DNA of 64,000 bases, from the NCBI RefSeq assembly GCF_023101765.2, contig NC_064229.1, positions 6,052,473-6,116,472 on the forward strand. Direction: 5' to 3'. The position numbers and the translations under genes were made by a program. The DNA is from Spodoptera frugiperda (Eukaryota; Arthropoda; Insecta; Lepidoptera; Noctuidae). The notes beneath the pieces are model-generated. The model saw only the letters and a list, made by a program, of their open reading frames with translations, did no database searches and was not told the DNA's origin. Position 1 is the first letter of the stretch. Each line of letters starts with the position of its first letter. This document shows, piece after piece, positions 31,135 to 42,862 of this stretch.

Positions 31135-31245
31135 CCATTCAATCGCGGTTAAATGATCAAACCGAAGGTTGGCCAGACAAATATTTGTTACACGAAAGCA
31201 ATAAATAATTGAACGACAACTCTATTATTAACCGCGATTCAATGG
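31135..31245. repeat. 18-bp inverted repeat upstream of sarcalumenin
   Basis: CCATTCAATCGCGGTTAA (31135-31152) and its reverse complement with one mismatch (31228-31245) flank a 75-bp spacer, about 180 bp upstream of the sarcalumenin start codon. It could be a foldback element or a dyad of protein-binding sites. Confidence 0.6.
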
Positions 31246-31490
31246 CTAAATGTTGGCTGCAGCAGCAAGCGGTACGCGACACTGCACGTAAAGACGACGG
31301 ACGTACTCTATTTCCGGAGACAGCACAGCATCGCTGGTCGGAGGGGTACTGGCGTGAGCGCGAGGCTCTCCCCGCGCCGGAGCTTTCAGCGATATTCAGC
31401 GCGGTGCGCGTGCCAAGCGCAGCCCACGACGCGACGCGCGCGCTGCCACCGATACCAACCTGCTTCACATCACAATCGGGACGCCTCAAT
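31246..31490. other. CpG-rich segment upstream of sarcalumenin
   Basis: Distinctly GC/CpG-rich compared with its surroundings and open on both strands. A frame of 104 codons on plus and one of 110 on minus overlap here, as expected for any stop-poor GC-rich stretch. Most likely promoter or upstream untranslated exon of sarcalumenin; no protein similarity seen. Confidence 0.4.
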
Positions 31491-33793
31491 AAAGCTTATT
31501 TTGTTTATAATCCACGTGTTTAAATATTGTTCTAACCTACAGATATTCTAATAAACGTAACTTGTCAGTCATCATAACGATACTAAAAGAAACAAATGGA
31601 ACATTGGACGTCCGCGCAGTCGATAGATTTAAAAGAAGCACATACTGTTAAATCCCTACAACAAATACAAATAAGAATGATAAATGTAACTTAAATTCCA
31701 ATAAATTATGTAAGTAAGTTCATTAAATACCTACCTACATTAACAACAATCGCATTAATAAATTAAAATATTTGAAGATGAGCTAGGTTCAGGGAGTAGG
31801 TTCCTAGTCCTAGTTCCATATTTTCGACGTTCGGTTGATAAGTACTTAACCTATCTACCCACAATACAACTGTATTTGTCAGGGAAATCTGGAACTTAGA
31901 ATTGACAACGAAGTATTTCCCTTTTAATCGTGATTTTAATTAAATTCTAGACTAGACTTACCTAATTACCATCACATCACATAGATTATGAGCGCGCCAA
32001 ATGGCTTCGACAAACGTACTCGTAATAAGACAAGTGCGATGTTGGTTGCGGTCACGTAGCATTAATACCTGTCGCCGTAGCAAGAAGTGTTGGCTCGTGC
32101 GAGCTGATGGTGGTGCCACCAGCCGGCCAATACATTAGCGTGTCGCATAGAAATTACTGCACTTGGTGCAGTGACATCCTCAAAGCCAATGCCTACGCAA
32201 ATATAGTTTTCATTCGGATCTATTTACAGATAGTCCTTGTACCGTAGTATCATAGATAGGTAACTAGGTAGCTACACAGCGAGTTTAGAGGTAAAGTGTT
32301 TTATAGGTAAGGAAAGTTGAATAGAGATTTTATAAGTAACTCTAGTTAATAATAACAATAAAAACAGATTTATTAATCGAATGACTATATTCATCTTATT
32401 CGCCGGATCTGCGAATCGAAATTCGAAACTAAAACGGTTTCGGAATAACGAGCAGACGAGTCAACAAGTACCTAGATATACGACTACCAAGCCCAATGTC
32501 CGCCTCATCCGCCTGCTACTTTGATACCCCGGGTCTTCAAAGTGTAAAAATCGTTTTTATCGAACTCTCAGTAGAAATAACTACTGACAAAAAGAGGAAA
32601 TTAAAAGTTTAATGTGTGCCTTCTATTCTATCTACCTCCGTGGATTAAAAATCAAAGAGATTGTGTAGGTAATTAAGTAGGTCCCTACAATCCCATAAAA
32701 CGGAAGGTAAGTAGGGAAGCACGTGTGATACTTGATCTTCACCGCATGTTTTCATAAGTACAACACAAACCTAAACAATCGTAAAATGTGAACAGTTTAT
32801 GTTTTATGGCGCCGGACATAAAATACTGCGGGACGTAGGTACCTAGCAAGCATTCAACTAATAGTTACCTGGCCTGTGCCAAACGTAATCGATTGCCAAA
32901 CTTTTATTATCATATCAATAAGCGATACTGACATTTAATTTATTCACACCTCGATAAATAGGGCAATTAAAGTAACTGCCATTGTGTGGGCACTAACCTT
33001 ACCATTTATCGCCTCACCCAAGGCGAGAGAAGTCATTGATTGAATGATTTTCTCCCATTAAAATAAAATAAAAACTTATGTACCTACAAAATATCGACGA
33101 ACCTTTGAGATAGGAGTTGGGCCTCCGGTAACTTCACGATGGAATACATTGCAGGTGTGGTTTGACACCGATAAGGCCTATAAGGCCGTGTCGAAGTGTT
33201 ACTCCAGTTGAACGGGTACTCATCAACACGAGAACCATTCGTGTTTAGTTACTAGATAAATTAACATATCCCACATGAAATGTTTTGTCATACCGATGAT
33301 GTAGTTCACGTTTAAAGGGCTTGCAACGAAAGAATCGTATGACGGCAGTGTCCACGATTTAGCTAGGTGATCGGCTTTTGCACAACATAGTATGGTGGAT
33401 TCGATTCCCGTACATAGAATACACAGGATAGTAAGGGAGCCCATGATGATAATTTTGGATTTACTCGAGCATCGTAGGGACCTACTGGATTTTAAATATA
33501 TAATGAAAGAACGAAAAAATGTTTTAGTGACATCTCCTTATAACGGAGGAGGAAGGGGGATCCACAGATTTTTTAAATTACACGCGGTGTATTTTTTGTT
33601 ATAGTGGTCGAGTTTGTCAGATATTGATAGTGTACTTGTATAGCAACAAATATGTAGCAAACAATAATAAAAACCCTTAATCTGCTAGGTTGTATGGTAG
33701 GATTGAATTTCCGTAGGTAGGTACGTAATTTTTTTAATCCTCACATCTAATCAGGTCGGGTATATTTAACATTACTATATAGCTACTTATACA
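31491..33793. other. Repeat-bearing spacer upstream of sarcalumenin
   Basis: No gene. Near 33010-33060 is a fragment (cacccaaggcgagagaagtc followed by attgattga) matching the element at 53395-53445. Near 33340-33425 is a degenerate tRNA-like SINE piece with a B-box-like ggattcgattcccg. The rest is AT-rich and unassigned. Confidence 0.4.
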
Positions 33794-33988
33794 GTACCTC
33801 TACCATGAGTTTGAAGTAATAGTATTTTGTCGATGACGTCGTTTTTGTATTTTTTAATTTTTTGTATGTAAAATTTTTACAACGCCTCTACCGGTCACCT
33901 GTAGAACTAAAAGTTGCCATACAAAAATTTACGTCGTCGCTAGCGACTATTAACAAATACTATTGCTTCTAACTCATGATAGTGGTAC
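33794..33988. mobile_element. MITE with about 35-bp terminal inverted repeats
   Basis: The left end GTACCTCTACCATGAGTT and the inverted right end GTACCACTATCATGAGTT begin matching arms that run on through AATAGTATTT. The 195-bp element has no coding capacity and directly abuts the SINE at 33990. The superfamily was not settled from the ends. Confidence 0.7.
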
Positions 33989-33989
33989 T

Positions 33990-34425
33990 GACTACCCCGT
34001 TGATCGAGTGGTTGCAAGTGCGACTACTGGGCAATGAGTCTCGGATTCAATGAAAACGAACCGATACGACCTTCAAACCTTCAAGAAAAGAGCATACTCC
34101 CTTTTAAAAAGGCCGGCAACTCACCTGTGACTCCTCTGGTATTGCGGGTGTCCATTGGCGGCGCTGATAGCTTACCATCAGGTGACTCGTTTGCTAGTTT
34201 GCCTCCTATTCCAACAAAAAAAAATAACTGGCAATTTTCGGTTTTTCGAAACCTTTTCTCAGTAGTAGCAGAATCAGCAGAATTGTGCCAAGTATAAGGT
34301 AATAGATTCACCACCTATCACATGGGACTTATAAGAAATAGTGAAAAGTGGGTGTACATTGTATAGTGGTATTACAAACTGTAATGTGCATACCTTCGGG
34401 GGTAAAGGGCGTGACGATACGATGA
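33990..34425 (+). mobile_element. tRNA-derived SINE interrupted by another repeat
   Basis: The head (about 33995-34060) has tRNA-like promoter boxes: ccgttgatcgagtggttgca (A box region) and tctcggattcaatg (degenerate B box). The body resumes at about 34225 with ttttcggtttttcgaaacc and runs through caccacctatcacatggg and gtgaaaagtgggtgtaca to a tail ending near 34425 (ttcgggggtaaagggcgtga). The same body and tail occur at 39690-40070. Between head and body lies the nested element at 34078-34222. Confidence 0.7.
34078..34222 (+). mobile_element. Short interspersed repeat nested in the SINE
   Basis: Runs from ccttcaagaaaagagcatac through aggccggcaactcacctgtg and gtgtccattggcggcgctga to a terminal A-run. 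A second copy is at 53450-53570 and a degraded one at about 47405-47480. The A-run end suggests spread by reverse transcription. Confidence 0.6.
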
Positions 34426-34966
34426 CGACGATTTAAGGCATTCAACATAATATTAATCTGACGCGCTCAAGTAACTACTGAAATCCCTTCATGGTCTCGT
34501 CCACCAGAAGAAAATACTAGGACTAGTGCTAGTAATACATTTAAAAGAATAGGGTATTTAAGTCGAATGTTAAAGGAAACGCGATGTATTTCAACAAGCC
34601 AGTTAAATAAAACAGGACAATATTATAAAATCTTACAATTTATTCCTTACAACTAAGTTTTCTTATAATTATTTGATATTAATTTGAATGAATTACTGTT
34701 TAGAGCAATTCCAGATGTAAAAAGAAAGACTGACATTTTTAGACTCAATTTATTGTCATTGGGCCTTTACAAACAGTGTAGTGCAGTGTATGCATAGTAA
34801 TTTTTATCAGATCTCTCCCTCACAAATATTTGATGTGACAGTTCACATGTTTATAATGGCCCAAATATAGACTATCAAAAATCTTCATTTACAATTAATG
34901 TCTTTTTCTACTATAATTAAATGTTGAACTGTAGAAAAATAAATTAAGATTGTCTATGATTGATTC
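34426..34966. other. RPB6 3' flank
   Basis: AT-rich 3' flank, presumably including the RPB6 3' UTR. Nothing else is supported. Confidence 0.4.
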
Positions 34967-35815
34967 TTAATGGTCTATGATAATAAGTTCGTCTATGCTC
35001 CAGTCTTCGTAGGAATGGTCAGGAAGGTAGCGTCTGATAATGATTGGAATCTTGCCATGTTTTAGTTCTTTCATAGCTATCTGTAGAGGGTCTGTTTCTC
35101 CTTCAAGCTCCACCATCACGGGTGCACACATGGCTATTTGCAATGCTCTTGTACCTGAAACGATAGAATATGCTTGTAATAATAATGTAATGTAATAACT
35201 TAAAATTTTAAAAAGGTACTATTTACAGAGTATTCAAATTCAAAGGATTTATTCTTAACTGGCATACTTATATGACCAGAATACATGTGATGATAGATAA
35301 AGAAATATGTAAAGAATGTAGGTACTAGTTAAAACTGTAGTTTCTGCCTCTTCATGGAACCGAGGTGTGGGTATATGTATGTATGTACATACCCAACAAA
35401 CAATAATCTTAAATACATTTCTTTACTGTTTCTCTGTTTAACTATTGCATGTGGTATTTTAGTTTACCATGTCAACTATGATTTAACCCAGTAACAAAAT
35501 AACACGTTAACTCAAGTCCCAAAATTCGTGTTTATACGTGTATGATGTATGAAATAGCATAAATACTATGTTGAGAAAGTAACCGACGTTGTGGTGTATC
35601 TTACCTAAAACTCTAGCTCTCTCGTACTTGGTCATGTACCGTGTAGTGATGCGCTTCCACTTCTCGACTCCCCCGCCAGCCTGGCCGGGCGCCAGACATT
35701 GCACGTTGTATCCTTCCTCCTCCTGTTCCTCTGTTTCTTCAATATTATCGTCCTCCTCAGCAATATCATCGTAATCTGCTCCCGCATCGTCAGCCTCATA
35801 TTCTTCGTCTGCCAT
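34967..35815 (-). CDS. Rpb6: RNA polymerase subunit RPB6 (shared by Pol I, II, III)
   Basis: Common small subunit of all three nuclear RNA polymerases, stabilising the clamp and the enzyme core. Two exons: 35605-35815 and 34967-35154 (399 nt, 132 residues; human RPB6 has 127). The N-terminal half is very acidic ([10 protein letters not shown]... with [10 protein letters not shown]), as in the family. The conserved C-terminal half follows: [74 protein letters not shown]. The frame is open upstream of MADEE to an earlier ATG, but the MADEE start matches the family. Divergent from RpS27, with 626 bp between the two start codons. Confidence 0.97.
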
Positions 35816-36406
35816 TTTATTGATGAAACTTAGTTGTCTACTTTCGTGCCTATATTTTTGAAATATGTAGTTGTTACACACGGAATAAAGCCAAACAAAA
35901 TAGTTAAGAAGTTTAGGTTAGCTTCTACGAATTACGAGTGTTGCTGTTGTTGTCTGTCACTGTCATATTATTCATATATGTCTAAATAGAACCAAAGACA
36001 ATATTTAAAATTTTGTTTCATGAGACAAAAAAAGTCTTATTCACTACAGGCAGGCTGGCAGGCTATAGTTTTGAGTTAATAAATTTCAATTAAGTGTTAA
36101 AATAATGTTATTAACACGTTCATTTTATTCTGAAATTGTGAGAACAAAGTTGTTCCCAATAAACAATTCAAAGGAAATCATTATTATTTGCTTGATAAAA
36201 AAACGGATGTCATATTAAAAGTAAAAGAGTAAAAAAAGGATGTCAGGAGGTTAGCTCTTACTAAATTAAATGCACAATGTAAAGTTGTAAACCATGAGAG
36301 TTTTCGAACAATCCAACGATTAACTCATTCATATTTTGTGAACGCATCGTTATTTACAGTCTATGGATATTAAAGAATTTTTGCTTGTCGTTGGATCATT
36401 GGTAGC
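35816..36406. promoter_or_regulatory. Bidirectional promoter region of RPB6 and RpS27
   Basis: Head-to-head spacer. Two TGTCA motifs (ctgtcactgtcat) lie at about 35957-35967. No TATA box is obvious on either side, as expected for housekeeping genes. Confidence 0.4.
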
Positions 36407-36424
36407 CTTTCCTTTTCCGGTTCT
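36407..36424 (+). promoter_or_regulatory. Candidate 5' TOP initiation tract of RpS27
   Basis: The polypyrimidine tract cctttccttttccgg lies about 25-35 bp upstream of the RpS27 ATG. Ribosomal protein transcripts normally start at a C inside such a tract (5' TOP), which puts their translation under growth control through mTOR/LARP1. Confidence 0.6.
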
Positions 36425-36441
36425 GCATCAAAGCTGTAACC

Positions 36442-38259
36442 ATGCCGGTGTGTATTTTTATTTATCTGAGTAAATTATCCAACTTTGTTCAATGATATCA
36501 TTTGTTTTCTGTGTTCGTTGTTAATTTCTGATTTTTCTGGTAGTTAAATTAGTGCCTTCCCAACATCTACAGTGAAGTTCGGATCTCGGCTAAACAAGCG
36601 GATACACATGGCATTATCTGACATGTCAGACGAATAACTTACAAAAAATTTCCAAGTTTTCTACAAAAGCCTTATAATTTCGAGCAAATCGGGTTGATTT
36701 TTACTTAATCAGTGCTATCCAAGTTCTCCTCTTCTCCTAAGTTGTCGTTATAAATATTGCGAAGTGACCAAATAACCTAAATGTGCGTGTTGTGACTTTC
36801 AGCTCGCAATTGATTTATTGCATCCTTCTCCCGCGTCGGAGAAAAGGAAACACAAGTTGAAGAGGCTGGTGCCACATCCGAACTCATACTTCATGGATGT
36901 CAAGTGCCCTGGCTGCTACAAAATCACAACCGTTTTCAGTCACGCGCAAAGGGTGGTCGTATGCGCAGGTTGCTCAACGATCCTTTGCCAGCCCACCGGT
37001 GGTCGCGCTAGATTAACGGAGGGTAAGATCTATTTATCTTTTATTTCATAAAACTTAACTTGGCCTCATGAGCATTCCATTGTTTATAACTGTCATTTAA
37101 AAGTTTCATTCATCTTACACCACATTGCAACTACAATAACCACATTACTATGAGATCATAAAGTTTTTGAAAGCTTTTTAAGAGTTAAAACTAGTATCTT
37201 CCTTAAAATCAATCTCATTCCAAAATCCTGACAACTCTACACATAAAATGTGTGCGCAAAGCAACATGAGTATTTCAGTTGTCTGAAAGTATTGGAAAGT
37301 GAACTAAAACAGATATGTTATTAATTTTCCTACACATACTGCTATAGAACTTACATGTTTACAAGTTAATGTCAACTTTGTCGACTATTAACCTAACTTT
37401 TTTATTTACAAGTTTGTGTACATCATCCATTTATTTACTTGGAATCTTATCTTCAACTGATTATATTATTTCTGAAAGTATTGTGAAATAAATATCAATA
37501 CAACTGATCATTTGAACAATGCTGAAGTTCTCAAATATTTGCCTTATCATTCAACAAATAATATGCGTCTAAATATCTTTTGATATTAATTTGGGTTAAA
37601 CTAATTACAATAGGCACACAGTTTCAAATCCTTTATGCAAATTGTTACAACATTGTGTATTATTTTGCTTGCACTTATTGTGCAATAATATCAAGTCCTT
37701 GTCAACGCACACATAGTTATCACTAACTATAAATCATATTTATGTTGTTTCATATTATGAAATCTTAATATAAATAGAGGTAATTGACTATTATTCATAT
37801 ACATTTGATACATATTTTATAGTTTACTATTTCATTATACCTGTTAATTTGCAAGTTATTGAGGTAGGCCTACATTTAGCAGTAGGCATTTCGTTATTCA
37901 TATGCTGATATGAATAACAAATAAAAATGGCCTCTGCCATATTTGTTGCTTTGTGGCAAAATTTTATCTTATGCCTAAACTGTCAACAACTTTCAAATTG
38001 GTGTCAGCAGTTAATTTATACATACTTCTCCAATATTTTGTATTAAAATGGTTGTTTTTATTCATTTAGATTCAAATTTCAGATAGCATGTGTGTTATGA
38101 ACTGGTTTTTCAAGTGATAGTAGGCGGATTTATTTGTTTTCTTGACACTATTTGAGACTAGTCTCGAAAACAAGGTGTTTTTCTTAGTTTTGTTTACTTG
38201 ATATTAATGCTAGATTTATTTCTTTTTCAGGATGTTCGTTTAGGAGAAAACAACATTAA
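36442..38259 (+). CDS. RpS27: Ribosomal protein S27 (eS27)
   Basis: Small-subunit ribosomal protein with a C4 zinc finger. Exon 1 holds only ATG CCG (36442-36447), exon 2 is 36803-37022, and exon 3 is 38231-38259 (coding CSFRRKQH and stop). Total 255 nt, 84 residues, the same length as human RPS27. The zinc ligands are in CPGCYKITT and CAGCSTILC. Other family blocks are [21 protein letters not shown] and [11 protein letters not shown]. The two-codon first exon is typical of this gene family and explains why a start is not seen in the main exon. The 1.2-kb second intron contains a short perfect hairpin. Convergent with riboflavin kinase. Confidence 0.97.
37894..37919. repeat. Perfect hairpin in RpS27 intron 2
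   Basis: GTTATTCATAT, loop GCTG, then ATATGAATAAC: an 11-bp perfect stem with a 4-nt loop. No C/D or H/ACA box arrangement around it could be confirmed. Confidence 0.5.
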
Positions 38260-38363
38260 TTTTCCTGGAGAGAGAGCCCTATTAATTTAAGATTCTTTTA
38301 TTTCCATTGTGATGAGAGATAATATTTTACAGTTTGTTAAAATGAATCCAGTCAAGCACTACA

Positions 38364-38369
38364 AATAAA
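38364..38369 (+). terminator. Poly(A) signal of RpS27
   Basis: AATAAA 105 nt after the RpS27 stop codon. Confidence 0.6.
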
Positions 38370-38782
38370 GGCTTTTTCAAAGGGATTATTGTGGTTTGAT
38401 TGTTTAAAATACAAATACTTTTCTGAAAATAATGTTTATTTACTTACAAAAAACTTCATTGCACAATTTTTCTAAAAATATCACATAAGTAGTCCTTATT
38501 TAAATTAGCTTCAATATGATAAAGGATAATATTATAAACTGGCTAATTTATTATTGTTATATTTTCATTTAGCTTTGTAAGCTACTATGATAAAGTTAAC
38601 ATGATAATTTTTATATGATTTCTATACTTTTAAAATTAAAATAATAAATTCCACCAGACAAAAATAACAAAATAATTTAATTAAATATTAATTGTGGTAA
38701 TAACAATGTTGTCACTTTCAATATTAATTCATAATTACTACAAAAATTGTCTAAAAGGCAGTGAGCTAGATTGCTAAAGTTG

Positions 38783-41700
38783 TCAATATACAAAATATTT
38801 ATCATTCTTGATATTTTGTGCATCAGGCTGTTCCAAAAGTTTTTCCGCATTTGAAATATCTTGCTTGATTTCGTTTATAAGTTCCTCTAAAGAGTTGAAA
38901 TTTTTTTCTCCTCTTAGATATCCCACTAGACCTATTTTTAATTGTGATCCATAGAAGTCTTTATCGAATTTGTGCAAAATATGGGTTTCCTGAAACAAAA
39001 TTAATTATTTTATCATAGAGATTGTTTTATTATATAACGTTTTTGATTAGAATAACATGCATAACCTCACGCTTGTCTCTCGTGGCCGTAGGCAGAGATT
39101 ATGGAACGCCAATTGCTATGTATCTTACATACCTCTTTCACTTTATTGACATTAATTTCATGAATGGCGAATGGCAAAAAGAAGATTAGATGGATTAACA
39201 ATATAATATGTCGCCTTGAACAAATGGGAATTACCCCTAAGTATTTATCTACACTCCAAGCATTTTTTGTAGAGGATAAGTACGTAACCACCACGGATTG
39301 GATAGTGACGTCACATCATTGGGAACCAGGAAAAATAGGCTAGTTTTGTTTTCGGTATACTAACTAACTGTTCATGGTATTGTCGCATTACTCAATAGTC
39401 TCGAGGTAAAAGTGGAGAAATCTGTACTTTAGTAAATCAACAACAATATTATTTGGTAAGCAAATAACTCATCTATACATAATATGACAATATGATGTGT
39501 AATAACGTGGTAATAACTATGTGATAAGTTGATAATACAAATTGTAAGAGTTAAAAAATCTTCACGTTTAATAAATATTCACCCAAGTAGATAAGACCAG
39601 TAATACTTCGTGACCCGGGAATCGAACCTGAGACTTCTTGTCCGGCAGTCCCACTTGCGACCACTTGACCAACGAGATAGCAGTATCCAGTATATGGCAA
39701 AAATCTCACCCCCTATTACATGGGATATATAACACAATAATGAAAAGTGGGTGTACGTGCCGTAATTAGGGTTCCCAACTATACTGTTAAAAACAGTATT
39801 ATACTGTTTTTCACTAAATTATACTTTTTACTGTTGAACAATAATAAAGTATACAAAATACTGTTTTCAAAATGCTTAACACTACACAGTGTTAAATGTT
39901 AGACGCTCACACATAATATTTAAAAAAATAAATAAAATACTGTTAATTTTTCTAAAATACTGTTTACTTTCCTTCTCAGACCTAAATATACTTTATTCTT
40001 GTATAAAAGTTGGCAACCCTAGCCGTAATGTGTGTCTCTGCCTACCCCATAAAGGCATGACGTTGCATACAACTCAAGTACCGTATAACGCATTCGGTAG
40101 TCATCGCAGTTGCGAGCACTTTTTAAAATATCTTACTACGTATTATAAGTCACAGTGACTAGATAAACATCCTTCGAAGTAGTTTTACTTATGCAATTAC
40201 AATAGGTAATAATGTAGGTATCACTCACCTACATACATAGTGAACAAACATTTTGTATGTTAGTACATGGGTAATTTACTGTGTAAAGTTAAGTAGATAA
40301 TGATTCGGCATTATCAGACTAGGCAAACACTAAAACAGACTGGAGTTGCTATTCGAGTTTTGAAATTGCAAATTACTATTTGTACAACCAAAAAATGTTC
40401 ACGTTTGGAATCATGGACGTGGATCAATAAACTATAGTTTCGTATGATCTCGTAAGTGTACGTAAAGTATCAAAGTAGGTACCTAAATGCAAATGCTAAA
40501 AAGGCATAATTTTAGACATCACAATAATGATTTCTGCGACTGATGTGGTGAAAGTTATTAATATTTTTAAACTAACTGACAATGCTAGATAGTAGGTACC
40601 TACCTAACTACAGATTAAAAATGTATTTAGGTAGCTACTAAGTTTAAGAATATAAATACTCCCGCTACTATAGCTATAATAAGTAAACAGGTAGTAACAG
40701 AATAATGCTTGCATTATGGAGTGAAACTAGCGAAGGTCGGAAGGTGAAGAACCGACGGCTGATAAATTTAGTAGGTAAATATCATTAACTAATAATGTTC
40801 CAAGCATACCTCTAAAATGAAGATCTACACTGATATTGATGTTTTGAATCAACGATTTGATAAGATTTTGTAGACTTATTAGTTTATTGCCACATAGTGA
40901 TAAGAAAACTACTTATACCAAGTAGGTACTTATAAAATATTGGTTCTTTATAGTGATTTAATTTAGTTATAAGCGCGGTTTTTTTTCATGGAATAAGCCG
41001 CTAAACGAGTTTAACAAATGTGATGATTTTTTGAATTATGTAACAGTAGAAGGATAAAGATTATGGAGGATCAATAACTATTGCTACATAGAATATACCT
41101 AATCTCACAGTTAAGAAATAAGCAAGCTATCTTTACTATGATAAACAATATTAGATATTAAGAGAAGGTTCATATCTTGCGTATCATGCGTCGTGTAACG
41201 CCAGTCATCCAATGACTTTTCCCGCCCTGTCTCTCAAGCCTCAAACAGGGGGGACTTACCGATGCTATAACAGCGAGCCCACGTTTAGGGGCCCAAGTTG
41301 CTGCCAACTTTTGAACGCATGTTTGACGCGGAAACAAAAATTGATAATTTGGACTGAACATAAAACTAATTTCTGAAATAATATAAAAAAATCGGAATTT
41401 TTTATTTTATGCTCACGCACGTTGGGGGCCAAATACCCTGTATAAATCATACGGCAGACGTCGCTAGCTACGCCCCTGCCTCGACGTATTTTACATCTGA
41501 TATGAACCTTCCCTAACTATTGCAAATGTAGTTAATTGTCTGTCGTTTTCAGATTATTTTATCTCTACATGACAAGGCTAACTCAATTTGTCTTGTAAGA
41601 CCTGAATGAATATTTAAGTATGAATAAATAAATATCTGTTGATAACAGATGTGTAAATGTATTCTTAATTAGCATCACTAATATGATACCTACTTAATTA

Positions 41701-42813
41701 ACACAGGCCATTATATCAAGGATGTCAATTATAATGTTATTCAATAAAAATGTTAAAAAATTTAATCTTACCACAGACATTTGCTTGTTTTGGTAAAAGG
41801 GACACCAGCCAATGTTTGCCACCATTTTATAGGTGTCACCTTTGTCTACCTGTGCCCATCCATAGTACACTCCCGGCTCAAGATCTTTGGGTAAAGACTG
41901 TACCACTTCTAGAGGATAGTTAGCTGAAAAAAAAAAACAAAAAAAACTTTTTAATTTAAAAAAAATATAAAAAAAATCTTCTTAATTTAAAAATATATCT
42001 ACCGAAATTCTAACAACATTATTTGACAAATAAAACTGTTTAAACTACTCAATATGTTTTGCTATTCTTATTTATTACTTAATACACGTGGGTGATGTAA
42101 TTATGTACAGTTTCAAGTGGATCTAAATAGTAATTATTAATGCATTTTCTAGAACCTTGCCACTTAAATCTATACCATGTTAAAAATAATTTATTTTATT
42201 TCTAAGTAACAATCTTGTCTTGTTACTACTGCTTAAATGAAACCAAAAATTGCATTACAAAAAATAAATGGTTTTACTGTAATAAAACAAAAAAGTTTTT
42301 AGGTACTAAAAATCTGTTTTTTAACAGACAGGCAAGTAGACATGGTTGGAATATTTTGTATGTTAATTTATTTAGTTCTAGTTTAGAGCAATAAAAGTTA
42401 ATGTCCCACTGATAAAATATAAATTACACACATGACTTCAGAATGAGTATTTGAATATGAATTTGAATGAATAATATGTTCTTCACATCTAAATTTCTTT
42501 TAAGTAATCCTATGAACATTTTTTAACTCACTTCAAAAAGAAGGAAGTTCTTAGTTTGACCTGAATGTATGTGTTAGTACATGAATATCGTGCATTTGGC
42601 TAAACAGAATTTGATGCGGTTTTCAACATAGTATTTTTTTTTTTAAGAAAATTGAAGGTGGTTTCCTTTTTTAAAAAAATATTTTATTATATTTTTTTTA
42701 ATAAGTAATAAATATGTGCGTGTACCTGTTGGGCATCCGAGATCCTTAGATCCTCTTCCGAAGCCTTTAGCTACCTCACCTTCGAGGAATAATGGTAAAT
42801 GTTTTGTTGACAT
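38783..42813 (-). CDS. RFK: Riboflavin kinase
   Basis: Phosphorylates riboflavin to FMN with ATP, the first step of flavin cofactor synthesis, in the cytosol. Three coding exons: 42726-42813, 41772-41923 and 38783-38989 (447 nt, 148 residues; human 155). Motifs: PLFLEGEVAKGFGRGSKDLG then CPTANYP (nucleotide- and Mg-binding PTAN), GVYYGWAQV, NIGWCPFY, and in exon 3 ETHILHKFDKDFYGSQL with the catalytic Glu at its start, then GLVGYLRGEKNF. The ATG at 42813 follows a 15-codon upstream ORF whose stop is one base away. Intron 2 (2.8 kb) is full of repeats. Divergent from Arkadia. Confidence 0.96.
39590..40070. mobile_element. Rearranged SINE in RFK intron 2
   Basis: The tRNA-like head is inverted (39596-39680; the plus strand shows gacccgggaatcgaacctga, complement of the B box). 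The body and tail run in plus orientation (caccccctattacatgggat from 39709, gaaaagtgggtgtacg to 39758, then gtgtctctgcctaccccata followed by ggcatgacgttg to about 40065). The tail is split by the MITE at 39767-40021. Head and tail may be two abutting copies or one inverted copy. Confidence 0.7.
39767..40021. mobile_element. hAT-type MITE with 8-bp target-site duplication
   Basis: A 255-bp non-coding element with ends TAGGGTTCCCAACT and, inverted, TAGGGTTGCCAACT (one mismatch). It is flanked on both sides by GCCGTAAT (39759-39766 and 40022-40029), a perfect 8-bp duplication typical of hAT transposons. The interior contains several ATACTGTT subterminal motifs in both orientations, like hAT transposase-binding repeats. 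It interrupts the SINE tail. Confidence 0.85.
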
Positions 42814-42814
42814 G

Positions 42815-42862
42815 TTAAATTTCCTCAACACCTTCAGGGATTTCAGTTTGATAAATTAACAT
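42815..42862 (-). promoter_or_regulatory. Upstream ORF in the RFK leader
   Basis: ATG at 42862 opens MLIYQTEIPEGVEEI, then TAA at 42815-42817. One base (C) separates this stop from the RFK ATG at 42811-42813. It lies in the same exon as the RFK start, downstream of a probable 5' UTR acceptor near 42889. A ribosome finishing it could reinitiate on RFK. Confidence 0.55.

Noticed and set aside
31157..31523. Overlapping frames of 104 (plus) and 110 (minus) codons
   Set aside because: Stop-poor CpG-rich DNA open on both strands, no family similarity and no fitting splice context; better read as promoter or untranslated exon.
39596..39680. Possible tRNA gene (gggaatcgaacc B-box complement)
   Set aside because: It is the head of a SINE continuing into SINE body sequence; no full cloverleaf with matched acceptor arms.
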